Source of the DNA: an uncultured Roseburia sp.
GTDB taxonomy: Bacteria > Bacillota > Clostridia > Lachnospirales > Lachnospiraceae
Direction: 5' to 3'
Assembly: GCA_945928585.1 (NCBI GenBank)
Contig: CAMENQ010000123.1
Coordinates: 1-7,068 of the forward strand
Length of the DNA: 7,068 nt
A program made the translations under genes and the position numbers. The notes under the pieces were generated by a model. It searched no databases. It was not told the DNA's origin and was given only the letters and a program-made list of their open reading frames with translations. Positions 1 to 6,034 of this stretch are shown here, piece after piece; the first letter of the stretch is position 1, and each line of letters starts with the position of its first letter.

Positions 1-6
1 ATTTTA

Positions 7-333
7 TCAAACTGTATAGGAAATTAATCCTGATTTATAAGTATTATATCGCAAATAATTAAAAAAGCCAATCAACAAGGCTCCTCCGCCAAAAGACATA
101 ACACAGCAGAGCTTCAATAATGGTATCTTCTCCGGAGAGCCTGCAAATATCCACATCCCTGCCTCTCCTAGCTGCACAATAATTTCAATAATCAGCAGAC
201 GGATAAAACTTTTCATAAAAGGGCGTGTTCCGGCTGAATCTCCAATTGCTCCGATTAGCAGAAACAAAACAACAAGTGATGAAAAAATCAGCAGACAGGC
301 ATTAACCTCCGGCATATTATTAAAATCCGGCAT
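7..333 (-). CDS. Small three-helix membrane protein, possibly the start of a truncated membrane sensor
   Basis: I do not recognise this protein with confidence. It has three hydrophobic segments, at about residues 12-32, 42-65 and 72-94 counting from the Met at 333. They are joined by short charged loops, one containing SAGTRPFMK, and the protein ends about a dozen residues after the third helix. An alternative Met lies two codons upstream (339), but the AAGGA ribosome binding site is only 2 nt from that ATG and 8 nt from the one at 333, so 333 is preferred. The pattern of short helices without enzymatic residues resembles the N-terminal membrane module of Clostridial GGDEF or histidine-kinase sensors. 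That is an impression, not a match to a motif. The stop codon lies 7 bases from the window edge, so a frameshifted continuation outside the window cannot be excluded. It may equally be a complete small membrane protein. Confidence 0.55.
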   Translation of the reverse strand: MPDFNNMPEVNACLLIFSSLVVLFLLIGAIGDSAGTRPFMKSFIRLLIIEIIVQLGEAGMWIFAGSPEKIPLLKLCCVMSFGGGALLIGFFNYLRYNTYKSGLISYTV

Positions 334-443
334 ATGCATCTTCCTTTCTTCTGTACTTTATATTCAAGGTATTAACCACACATATATTTCCACATTTCTG
401 CATTTATGACTCAACCTGACATTCCTTCAATAATTTCTTTATC

Positions 444-472
444 AGTATAGCAGATTTATAAAGAAAAAACAA
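444..472 (-). promoter_or_regulatory. Candidate sigma-A promoter with extended -10 for the leftward membrane-protein gene
   Basis: On the minus strand a -35 TTGTTT (472-467) is followed after exactly 17 bp by TATACT (449-444), preceded by TG plus one base (extended -10). This is the best-formed promoter in the window. It would give a leader of about 100 nt before the start at 333. Confidence 0.5.
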
Positions 473-522
473 TTCTTATAGTTTTTTCCAAAATATAAAA
501 GTGTGCAATTAATCTGTTTATG

Positions 523-551
523 TTGATTTTCAGCTCTTTTTCTGATATGTT
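523..551 (+). promoter_or_regulatory. Candidate promoter of lgt
   Basis: TTGATT (523-528) is followed after 17 bp by TATGTT (546-551), with TGA directly before it, as in an extended -10. Other -10-like hexamers lie closer to the gene, TATACT (608-613) and TATAAT (613-618), but neither has a good -35 at normal spacing. The assignment is therefore tentative and more than one start site is possible. Confidence 0.33.
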
Positions 552-639
552 ATTGTATACAGTTTTATACAGATTATATATCTGACATTTTACTGATGCA
601 GAGGAATTATACTATAATTATTATATAAATTATTAAAGC

Positions 640-646
640 AGGAGGA
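640..646 (+). promoter_or_regulatory. Ribosome binding site of lgt
   Basis: AGGAGGA lies 4 nt before the ATG at 651, a near-perfect Shine-Dalgarno sequence. It fixes the start of Lgt at MCPYIHIGG. Confidence 0.85.
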
Positions 647-650
647 AGCT

Positions 651-1439
651 ATGTGTCCATATATACATATTGGCGGTGTGGAGCTGCCGGTTTATGGTAT
701 TCTTATTATAATTTCATTTATTGGCGGGCTTTTTTTGTGTTCTTCCCTTGGGAGGTTTTATGGTATTCAGCCTAAGTATGTTGTATGCTCCGGTACTTTT
801 GTGGCGGCAGGTATGCTTATTGGCGCAAAGATTCTTTATGGATTTACAAAGCTTCCGGCTTTTATTTCTGATTATGATGCTGTTTATGGTGAATTATCTT
901 TTTCACAGAAGGCGGAATTTCTTTTTGGAGGATATGTATTTTACGGAGGACTTTTAGGTGCAATAGCCGGTGTCATTTTGTTCTGCCATGTTTTTCATTT
1001 TGATAAGGGCTCTCTGTTAAATATTCTTACACCTCTTGTTCCTTTCGGACAGAGTTTTGGCAGGATAGGTTGCTTTTTTGGTGGCTGCTGTTACGGTATA
1101 AAATATGACGGAATGTTTGCAGTTCAATTTCCTTATAATGAGTTTTCCCCGGATTTAAGCCTTTATCCGCGCTTTCCTGTTCAGCTTTTGGAGGCTTTTT
1201 TATGTTTTATTTTGTTTATTGCTCTTTTTATATTTACACGGAAAAAGGTTCCCGGTAAGGGAACCTCTCTCGGTGTATATTTTATATGCTATGGTATTAT
1301 CCGTTTCGGACTGGAATTTTTAAGAGGAGATACAATTCGCGGTATCTGGTTCGGGCTTTCCACTTCTCAATGGATAAGTCTTATTTTAATACCGGCAGGT
1401 GTTTTTCTTGTAATTAATTCCCGTAAGGTCCAAAAATGA
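651..1439 (+). CDS. lgt: Prolipoprotein diacylglyceryl transferase (Lgt), variant-signature type
   Basis: This is the integral membrane enzyme that transfers diacylglyceryl from phosphatidylglycerol to the lipobox cysteine of prelipoproteins, the first step of lipoprotein maturation. The 262-residue length and several hydrophobic segments fit the family. Family landmarks in order are: VYGILIIISF near the N-terminus (14-23), GGYVFYGGLLGA (93-104), GRIGCFFGGCCYG (137-149, with R138 matching the essential Arg of the GRIGNF signature), PVQLLEAF (176-183), RFGLEFLRGD (218-227) and STSQWIS (237-243). Two positions differ from E. coli Lgt: the HGG histidine (His103) is Tyr98 in FYGG, and the signature Asn (Asn146) is Cys141. 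As I recall, these changes occur together in a common Lgt subgroup of Clostridia and Bacteroidetes, so it is probably active, but this has not been checked. The gene stands alone and converges on a lipoprotein gene. The start is set by AGGAGGA. Confidence 0.9.
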   Translation: MCPYIHIGGVELPVYGILIIISFIGGLFLCSSLGRFYGIQPKYVVCSGTFVAAGMLIGAKILYGFTKLPAFISDYDAVYGELSFSQKAEFLFGGYVFYGGLLGAIAGVILFCHVFHFDKGSLLNILTPLVPFGQSFGRIGCFFGGCCYGIKYDGMFAVQFPYNEFSPDLSLYPRFPVQLLEAFLCFILFIALFIFTRKKVPGKGTSLGVYFICYGIIRFGLEFLRGDTIRGIWFGLSTSQWISLILIPAGVFLVINSRKVQK

Positions 1440-1482
1440 TATTAGTGCTTCTGCACATTATTCCTATACTATTTCCTGTCTT

Positions 1483-1851
1483 CTATCTGGTAGTTTCTGC
1501 GTTATTGTCGTTTCCGTCGGTACCATTTTTAATATCATTTCCTATATCATCGACACCTTTTTCTATATCATCTCCTATATCATCTATGATACCATTGTTG
1601 TTTCCATTTCCGTTTGTATTTCCGTTTGTACTACTATTTATATTACCATTTGTTCCTGTTCCCTTTGTGTTATTGTTATTTCCTGTATTATTATTGTTAT
1701 TTGTGTTGTTGTCATTTGTGTTGTTATTGTTTTCATTTGTTGCATTGTTTGTATTGTCTCCGTTTCCATTTTTATCAGATGTACAGCCTACAGCCAATCC
1801 CATTGTTGCCACCATTAAGGCGCATAATGCAAATAATTTAATTTTTTTCAT
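1483..1851 (-). CDS. Asparagine-rich low-complexity lipoprotein
   Basis: This is a 122-residue predicted lipoprotein. Its signal peptide is MKKIKLFALCALMVATMGLAVG, followed by the lipobox cysteine C23 (LAVGC). Ala at -3 is allowed but not the commonest residue. The mature 100 residues contain about 37 Asn, plus Gly, Thr and Asp, with no recognisable domain. Residues about 28-86 are a spacer-like Asn/Thr/Gly tract. Residues 90-111 are two tandem 11-residue units (DDIGDDIEKGV, DDIGNDIKNGT) that could form a short acidic amphipathic helix, and the tail is polar. After cleavage and lipidation it should sit on the outer face of the cytoplasmic membrane. The reading frame stays open upstream to 1977, but that extension has no ribosome binding site and runs through the promoter and hairpin, so 1851 (ATG with AAGGAG 12 nt upstream) is used. 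Function is unknown. The coding pattern, signal peptide and ribosome binding site make a real gene likely. Confidence 0.8.
   Translation of the reverse strand: MKKIKLFALCALMVATMGLAVGCTSDKNGNGDNTNNATNENNNNTNDNNTNNNNNTGNNNNTKGTGTNGNINSSTNGNTNGNGNNNGIIDDIGDDIEKGVDDIGNDIKNGTDGNDNNAETTR
1519..1584 (-). repeat. Two tandem 33-bp units within the lipoprotein gene
   Basis: Unit 1 (1584-1552) encodes DDIGDDIEKGV and unit 2 (1551-1519) encodes DDIGNDIKNGT. The nucleotide copies share the gatgatatagga start and differ at scattered positions. The repeat length is a multiple of three, so copy gain or loss would keep the frame. Confidence 0.8.
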
Positions 1852-1863
1852 AAAATAAAAAAT

Positions 1864-1908
1864 CTCCTTCCAAAAATATTTTACAAAAATAATTATTTCC
1901 GAAAGGAG
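1864..1908 (-). promoter_or_regulatory. SD-sequestering leader hairpin with U-rich tail (attenuator or RBS switch candidate)
   Basis: In minus-strand RNA the arm CTCCTTTCGGAAATA (1908-1894) pairs with TATTTTTGGAAGGAG (1878-1864) over 15 consecutive positions: 12 Watson-Crick and 3 G-U pairs, with a 15-nt loop. The 3' arm contains the AAGGAG ribosome binding site (1869-1864) of the lipoprotein gene, so the folded form would hide it. The stem is followed directly by ATTTTTTATTTT, as in an intrinsic terminator. The three wobble pairs would be A-C mismatches in plus-strand RNA, so the fold suits the minus-strand transcript better. The plus strand does also run into seven Ts (1909-1915), which could terminate lgt read-through. 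The structure is seen in sequence; the regulatory role is inferred. Confidence 0.55.
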
Positions 1909-1912
1909 TTTT

Positions 1913-1941
1913 TTTATACATTTTTTAATAATGATTATCAG
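1913..1941 (-). promoter_or_regulatory. Candidate promoter of the lipoprotein gene
   Basis: On the minus strand CTGATA (1941-1936, 4 of 6 matches to TTGACA) is followed after 17 bp by TATAAA (1918-1913, 5 of 6 to TATAAT). The start point would fall near 1906, so the leader hairpin would sit at the extreme 5' end of the mRNA, possibly missing its outermost pair or two. Confidence 0.4.
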
Positions 1942-1948
1942 TAATTCA

Positions 1949-2058
1949 AAATTTCCTATTCTATAATAGCGCCGCACGGCAGCGGCGCTTATAAATTCGC
2001 ATTCGCGAATTTTTAGTTGCGTTATTTTACGCTGTTGCTTTAGGAATTTCTATTCTAT
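1949..2058. repeat. Palindromic intergenic block, candidate dispersed REP/MITE-like element
   Basis: Two perfect hairpins stand side by side. AGCGCCGC (1968-1975) pairs with GCGGCGCT (1982-1989) across a 6-nt loop. AAATTCGC (1993-2000) pairs with GCGAATTT (2005-2012) across ATTC. A weaker GCGT/ACGC stem follows (2019-2032). The block is flanked by near-inverted ends, AAATTTCCTA (1948-1957) and TAGGAATTT (2041-2049), and by an imperfect direct repeat, AATTTCCTATTCTAT (1950-1964) and AATTTCTATTCTAT (2045-2058). The GC-rich stem contrasts with its AT-rich surroundings. Neither hairpin has a strong T-run on the minus strand, so it is not a textbook terminator for the ABC operon, although it lies where one would be expected. 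The hairpins are certain; mobility or dispersal is inferred. Confidence 0.5.
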
Positions 2059-2068
2059 TTCTATAAAT

Positions 2069-3568
2069 TTAATTTTGCAGATTGTCTTCTGCAAATTCAG
2101 TAAGTGCCTTAAAGAAGTCATCTACTTCTTTCTTTCTCATAACCATATCTGTCACACCATTTATCTCTACCTGATAATATGTAGCATCATATTTTATAAA
2201 TCTGACTGTTATGTCACCATAATAGTCTTCCTTGTTTCGGTCTGCAAATATAGTATATACGGCTTCCATGTCACTTGTAGATACTTTTTCCGTTAAAATC
2301 CTTTCAGGTGCAATACATGTCATCTGATACCATAAATCTCTGAATTTTTTATCATCAACTTCCTTATCGCCCTGTTTGTAGACATCATCATCTTTATTAT
2401 CTGCATCTCCACTCTCATATGAAAATACATAATCCTTCTGTCCATTATTAAATGTAATTGATGTTCCGTCTATGTCATTTATGGATAAGAACAATACATT
2501 CTGGAGAATATACTCAAGGGGGTTAATGCCCAAAACAGCCTCTGCTCCGGCACTTTCCATTATTCTTACTACATTTGATTTTTCCTGTGTAAGTCCTACT
2601 GTTTTGATTTCTCTCGTATAATAGCCGCCCTCTTTACTGTTAAGGTTTCCTATATATACTGTTATGCTTGCTTTGTTTTCGGTTATATTTCCCTCTTCAT
2701 CCTTAACATAACAGTTAATAGTGTAGCTTCCTCTTGGATTGTCAAGACCATATTCTGCCATATCCTCCTCAGTTGCCTTATAGTTTACTGTTTTTGAATA
2801 TGAAAGCTTCTGCAGGGTATCCTCCTGTAATGTTTCCATTTTGCTGCTTTCGCAAGGCATCAGTCTTGTAAACGGTTCTCCGAAAAACCAGTTCCACTCA
2901 TATCCTGTTATATCTTCTTTTGAGCTTTCTTCCTTATAATATAACTTCGATGTGCTTGTACCTGACTTAAACTCTATAAAGTCCAGCGTATCGGTGCTGT
3001 ATCCCGGAAACGAATCTATTGATGCATAGTCATAAATGTCTGCCCTGCATATGTATGCCAGGTCATCTGCTACCATATAGATGCTTTCCTCATCATCATT
3101 TATCATAATGTAATATAATCCCATGGTTGGGTTATAATTTCCCATTTTGTATGTTGTAGTTACGGAATTTTTCCCGGTTACTGACACTGTAAGCTCCGGA
3201 TTATCAAGTCCTAAAGCCTCAAGTCCTCCCTCATATTCCGTAATTTTCTTTGTGGCGGTAATAGCTACAAATTTTTCAACAAACTGGCTGTCAAAACCGC
3301 TGCTTGAAAAAGGAAAATCCATATCATCTCCATTGTACCATGTTCCGTCTACGTTTTTAATGTACGCATGGGAACCATCCCTATAATCATAAACAACACT
3401 TTCTATCTGCCCTGATTTTAAGGAAGTAATAGGATAACTGAAATCCTCCACTTCTACTGTTTCTTCCCTGTTTACAAGCTTTATTATAATAAATGCTGCC
3501 ACAAGTACCACAACAAGCACTGCCATAATTATTATATTGTTGGTTTTCTTTTTTGCTGCCTTTGTCAT
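2069..3568 (-). CDS. DUF4340-domain membrane-anchored protein, last gene of the Gld-like ABC operon
   Basis: This 499-residue protein has a lysine-rich N-terminus (TKAAKKKTNN), a single membrane helix at about residues 11-33, and a long hydrophilic region predicted to lie outside the cytoplasmic membrane. No lipobox or cleavage motif is visible, so the helix probably acts as an anchor. The body shows the repeated layout of DUF4340 proteins: a G-L-D-N-P motif occurs twice, LGLDNP at 119-124 and YGLDNP at 273-278. Each is followed by a beta-rich stretch and an MGNYNP- or IGNLN-like segment (142-147 and 307-310). No catalytic residues are recognisable. Its ATG overlaps the stop of the GldG-like gene in an ATGA, which implies translational coupling; GGAG lies 9 nt upstream. 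DUF4340 genes are often found beside ABC transporters with GldG-like subunits. The biochemical role is unknown; a scaffold or substrate-handling partner is a guess. Confidence 0.85.
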   Translation of the reverse strand: MTKAAKKKTNNIIIMAVLVVVLVAAFIIIKLVNREETVEVEDFSYPITSLKSGQIESVVYDYRDGSHAYIKNVDGTWYNGDDMDFPFSSSGFDSQFVEKFVAITATKKITEYEGGLEALGLDNPELTVSVTGKNSVTTTYKMGNYNPTMGLYYIMINDDEESIYMVADDLAYICRADIYDYASIDSFPGYSTDTLDFIEFKSGTSTSKLYYKEESSKEDITGYEWNWFFGEPFTRLMPCESSKMETLQEDTLQKLSYSKTVNYKATEEDMAEYGLDNPRGSYTINCYVKDEEGNITENKASITVYIGNLNSKEGGYYTREIKTVGLTQEKSNVVRIMESAGAEAVLGINPLEYILQNVLFLSINDIDGTSITFNNGQKDYVFSYESGDADNKDDDVYKQGDKEVDDKKFRDLWYQMTCIAPERILTEKVSTSDMEAVYTIFADRNKEDYYGDITVRFIKYDATYYQVEINGVTDMVMRKKEVDDFFKALTEFAEDNLQN

Positions 3569-5052
3569 CTCTTTCTTCTCCTAAACCATACATATACTCC
3601 GTATGCAAGTACTCCTGCCGGTATAATAATAACTATAACATAAAGTATTCTGTTCTTTGCATCTATAGTATATACAAGATTGCTGTATGTTCTGCTCTTC
3701 ATAGGAATGGAAATGGTTTCCTCCTGATCTGCAAGCCACTGTAAACACTTAACGACAAACTGTGCATTTCCTGTTCCTACCAATTCCTCAAACTGCTCAG
3801 CCTTTGCAAAAGCATATGATGAAATGTATACAAATTTTGACTGTACATCTTCTGATATATCATCTGTAACAGCTACTGCATAATTAAATGTTCCTACAGG
3901 GTCTGTGGCAAGCTGTGACATAGATGTGGAAGCTGAACCCTTCTTAAATGAAGCATCCTTATAATATGCCTTTGATGTAGATGTAAGAAGAGGCTCTACG
4001 GTAAGTCCTTCTCTCTCCTCGCCTATATTTATGGCATCACCCATTGCCACAACAAGATTTGTTTCATTATCAATAAGGTCTTTTGTAATCTCATGTTCAA
4101 CTAAAAGCGGTTTTCCAAAATATGCCTGCGAATTATACATATATGATGTATTTGATTCTATGGCTGCACCATACTCTACAGATATGTTATATCTGTCAAG
4201 AAGCTTCTCTATATTAGTCAGGTATGTATCTTCAGGTATATTGTAATACTCAAACATTAAGAGTGAGCCGCCATTGTCCATGAACTTTGTTATCTGGTCA
4301 TATTCCTCATCCGTAATATCCTCTACAGGAAGGTCTAATATAACAATATCTGCATCCTCAGGTATCGGAGTATCCTCTGATATTTCAATTGATGCCATAT
4401 CTATATTCTGCTTTGCAATGTCAGTCAGAAGTGAGCTTGAAAAGCTGTCTCTTGAAGTGCTCTTAAGCATATATGCCTTTGGAATATCTTCACTTACAAC
4501 ATAATCAATGGCACTTGTTATCTGACCTTCCATATCGTAATAGTACGAGGTGTTTCCTGTTGCTGAGTCCTCTGATGACACGTACATTGTGCTAAGTTCA
4601 ACGCCTCTGAATCTGTCACCGCATTCTACTATTATACTTCCCTCTGATACATATTCCCTGTTTTCCATAAATGTAGGGTTTTGTGCAGGGTTTATTTTCG
4701 ATACCGTGATATGCTCACTTGCATCATCATATACCTCAAGAAGACGGTTTAAGTCGTCATTACTGTTTGTTATATCTTCAAGTATAAGGTAAATATTTAC
4801 ATCCTTTTCCAGCTTATTCAGATAATCCTTTGTTACATCGGTCAGTGTAAAAATATCTCCGTTTGTCAAATCTATTGTTCTGACCTCTGAACTAAGAGAG
4901 CCAACAAGCAGGTTTACCACTATTACAAATACAAGTACCAGTGCAGTCATAACCATAGTATATCCGGCACTTGTCATTTTACGATGTTTCTCCAGTGTAG
5001 AGGATGTCGTTATTTTTTCTTCCTTTTCTATTTTTTCATTATTCTTTTTCAT
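3565..5052 (-). CDS. GldG-like ABC transporter auxiliary protein (ABC_transp_aux family)
   Basis: This 495-residue protein is anchored by an N-terminal helix (about 29-51) after a charged cytoplasmic tail, and by a C-terminal helix (about 469-490) followed by RRRKR. The region between them should face outward. After the first helix comes VRTIDLTNGDIFTLTDVTKDYLNKL (about 56-80), the family's characteristic opening, in which the protein is described as shedding its chains of Ser/Thr after the membrane. A central domain (about 185-300) has an alpha/beta pattern with DADIVILDLPVEDITDEEYDQI followed by FMDNGGSLLMF, as in the GldG/IFT52-type (GIFT, glutamine amidotransferase-like) fold, without an obvious catalytic triad. 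In Flavobacterium, GldG works with GldA and GldF. Here it sits directly after an ATPase and a permease, supporting a single complex. It starts 62 nt after the permease stop, with GGAG 8 nt before the ATG. Substrate unknown. Confidence 0.85.
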   Translation of the reverse strand: MKKNNEKIEKEEKITTSSTLEKHRKMTSAGYTMVMTALVLVFVIVVNLLVGSLSSEVRTIDLTNGDIFTLTDVTKDYLNKLEKDVNIYLILEDITNSNDDLNRLLEVYDDASEHITVSKINPAQNPTFMENREYVSEGSIIVECGDRFRGVELSTMYVSSEDSATGNTSYYYDMEGQITSAIDYVVSEDIPKAYMLKSTSRDSFSSSLLTDIAKQNIDMASIEISEDTPIPEDADIVILDLPVEDITDEEYDQITKFMDNGGSLLMFEYYNIPEDTYLTNIEKLLDRYNISVEYGAAIESNTSYMYNSQAYFGKPLLVEHEITKDLIDNETNLVVAMGDAINIGEEREGLTVEPLLTSTSKAYYKDASFKKGSASTSMSQLATDPVGTFNYAVAVTDDISEDVQSKFVYISSYAFAKAEQFEELVGTGNAQFVVKCLQWLADQEETISIPMKSRTYSNLVYTIDAKNRILYVIVIIIPAGVLAYGVYVWFRRRKR

Positions 5053-5114
5053 AAGATAATCTCCATTCTTGACATATTGCGAAAATTAAAGTCTGTCTAA
5101 AGTATACAGAGCTT

Positions 5115-6002
5115 TTAGCTCCAGCGTCTTTTCTGTACAGACTGTACTGTAAGAAACAGGAAAAATCCTATAACAGAAACAAAGTAAACTATACTGCCTA
5201 TATCTATAATCTCCGCTGAGAAATAATATGAATACATATAGTATATAGAACAGTGCAGCAAAATATTTTGAAGAAGTCCGTCAAACATACTTCCGTTCAC
5301 AAAATACAGTATAAGTACAACTGCTATTCCTGCTACCGCTATAATTCCCGCATGTAAAAGTGCCTTATCTGTGGATTTCCTTGCTATAAGCCAGTATATC
5401 AAAGCAAAAGCCACAATGAACAGACATATGGCTATAGCTGATGCAAGCTCACCTGTAGGGAAAATACCTGATATATACTGCAGAATAAATACCAGAAGAA
5501 GAATTGCAAAAGTAACAACTGCTGATATTATCTGATTTTCCGTAATAGATGATACGAAACAGCCTATGGCAAAAAGTGCAAGTCCCATAAGCCAGAAGCC
5601 TATTATTGCAACGTAATTGGCTCCGACAGGTGTTTTACCATAATCCGACATAATGAGCGGATATGTAAACATTATAAGTACAGGAATGGTAAATACGGTG
5701 GCTACTGCCATAAACTTTCCCATAACTATTTTTCCGACTGTTACAGGTGCCGTAAATAACATCTGATCTGTCTTTGAGTGTCTCTCATCTGCAAATATTT
5801 TCATGGTTAATACAGGCACAAGCACCATCATAACCACCGATACATATGCATATCTCAGTGCATATCCCACAAAAGCTGTAGCACCAAGCACATTAATGTA
5901 ATAAAAAACAAAACCAACCACAAGGCTGAAAAAGGCAATGAAAGCATATCCTATCATGGTAGAAAAGTATGTTTTCAGCTCTTTTTTGTATATCGCTAAC
6001 AT
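5115..6002 (-). CDS. ABC-2 type transporter permease, GldF-like
   Basis: This 295-residue polytopic membrane protein has about six to eight hydrophobic segments, roughly at 17-38, 48-67, 93-115, 130-150, 157-178, 185-206, 216-233 and 266-287. The short cytoplasmic N-terminus (MLAIYKKELKTYFST) is typical of ABC-2 permeases. The hallmark is the stretch at about 62-96: VPVLTMKIFADERHSKT, then DQMLFTAPVTVGKIVMGKF. It matches the conserved cytoplasmic coupling region of GldF and NosY-like permeases that contacts the ATPase. The gene begins 32 nt after the ATPase stop codon, with AAGGA 7 nt before the ATG. A transporter with one short permease gene probably works as a homodimer. Export, or mechanical work on an envelope substrate, is more likely than uptake, because no canonical solute-binding protein is present. 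Substrate unknown. Confidence 0.88.
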   Translation of the reverse strand: MLAIYKKELKTYFSTMIGYAFIAFFSLVVGFVFYYINVLGATAFVGYALRYAYVSVVMMVLVPVLTMKIFADERHSKTDQMLFTAPVTVGKIVMGKFMAVATVFTIPVLIMFTYPLIMSDYGKTPVGANYVAIIGFWLMGLALFAIGCFVSSITENQIISAVVTFAILLLVFILQYISGIFPTGELASAIAICLFIVAFALIYWLIARKSTDKALLHAGIIAVAGIAVVLILYFVNGSMFDGLLQNILLHCSIYYMYSYYFSAEIIDIGSIVYFVSVIGFFLFLTVQSVQKRRWS

Positions 6003-6034
6003 TTCTTAATCCTTACCTTTCATTTTATTTTTAA

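Larger units (their letters stand above)
340..650. other. Divergent intergenic region between the membrane-protein gene and lgt
   Basis: This 311-bp stretch holds no convincing reading frame. It is very AT-rich, carries a promoter candidate in each direction, and ends with the lgt ribosome binding site. I found no convincing hairpin terminator, RNA gene or riboswitch-like structure in it. Confidence 0.6.

Noticed and set aside
1593..1780. AAY-rich tract as a CRISPR or satellite array
   Set aside because: The repetition is an irregular trinucleotide pattern explained by Asn and Thr codons; there are no uniform repeats with unique spacers.
1436..1858. 140-residue plus-strand frame whose ATG overlaps the lgt stop codon as ATGA, imitating a coupled gene
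   Set aside because: Its Phe/Pro/Val/Leu/Ser repeats are the reverse complement of the Asn-rich lipoprotein's AAY codons. The minus-strand reading has a signal peptide, lipobox and ribosome binding site, while this one has no ribosome binding site of its own.
1852..1977. 42-residue N-terminal extension of the lipoprotein frame
   Set aside because: It has no ribosome binding site, would place the signal peptide internally, and overlaps the promoter and leader hairpin.
1982..2014. Palindromic stems as the intrinsic terminator of the ABC operon
   Set aside because: On the operon strand the stems are followed by ATAAG and ATTATAG rather than a U-run. Only the plus strand shows a short T-tract after the second stem, so I list the block as a repeat.
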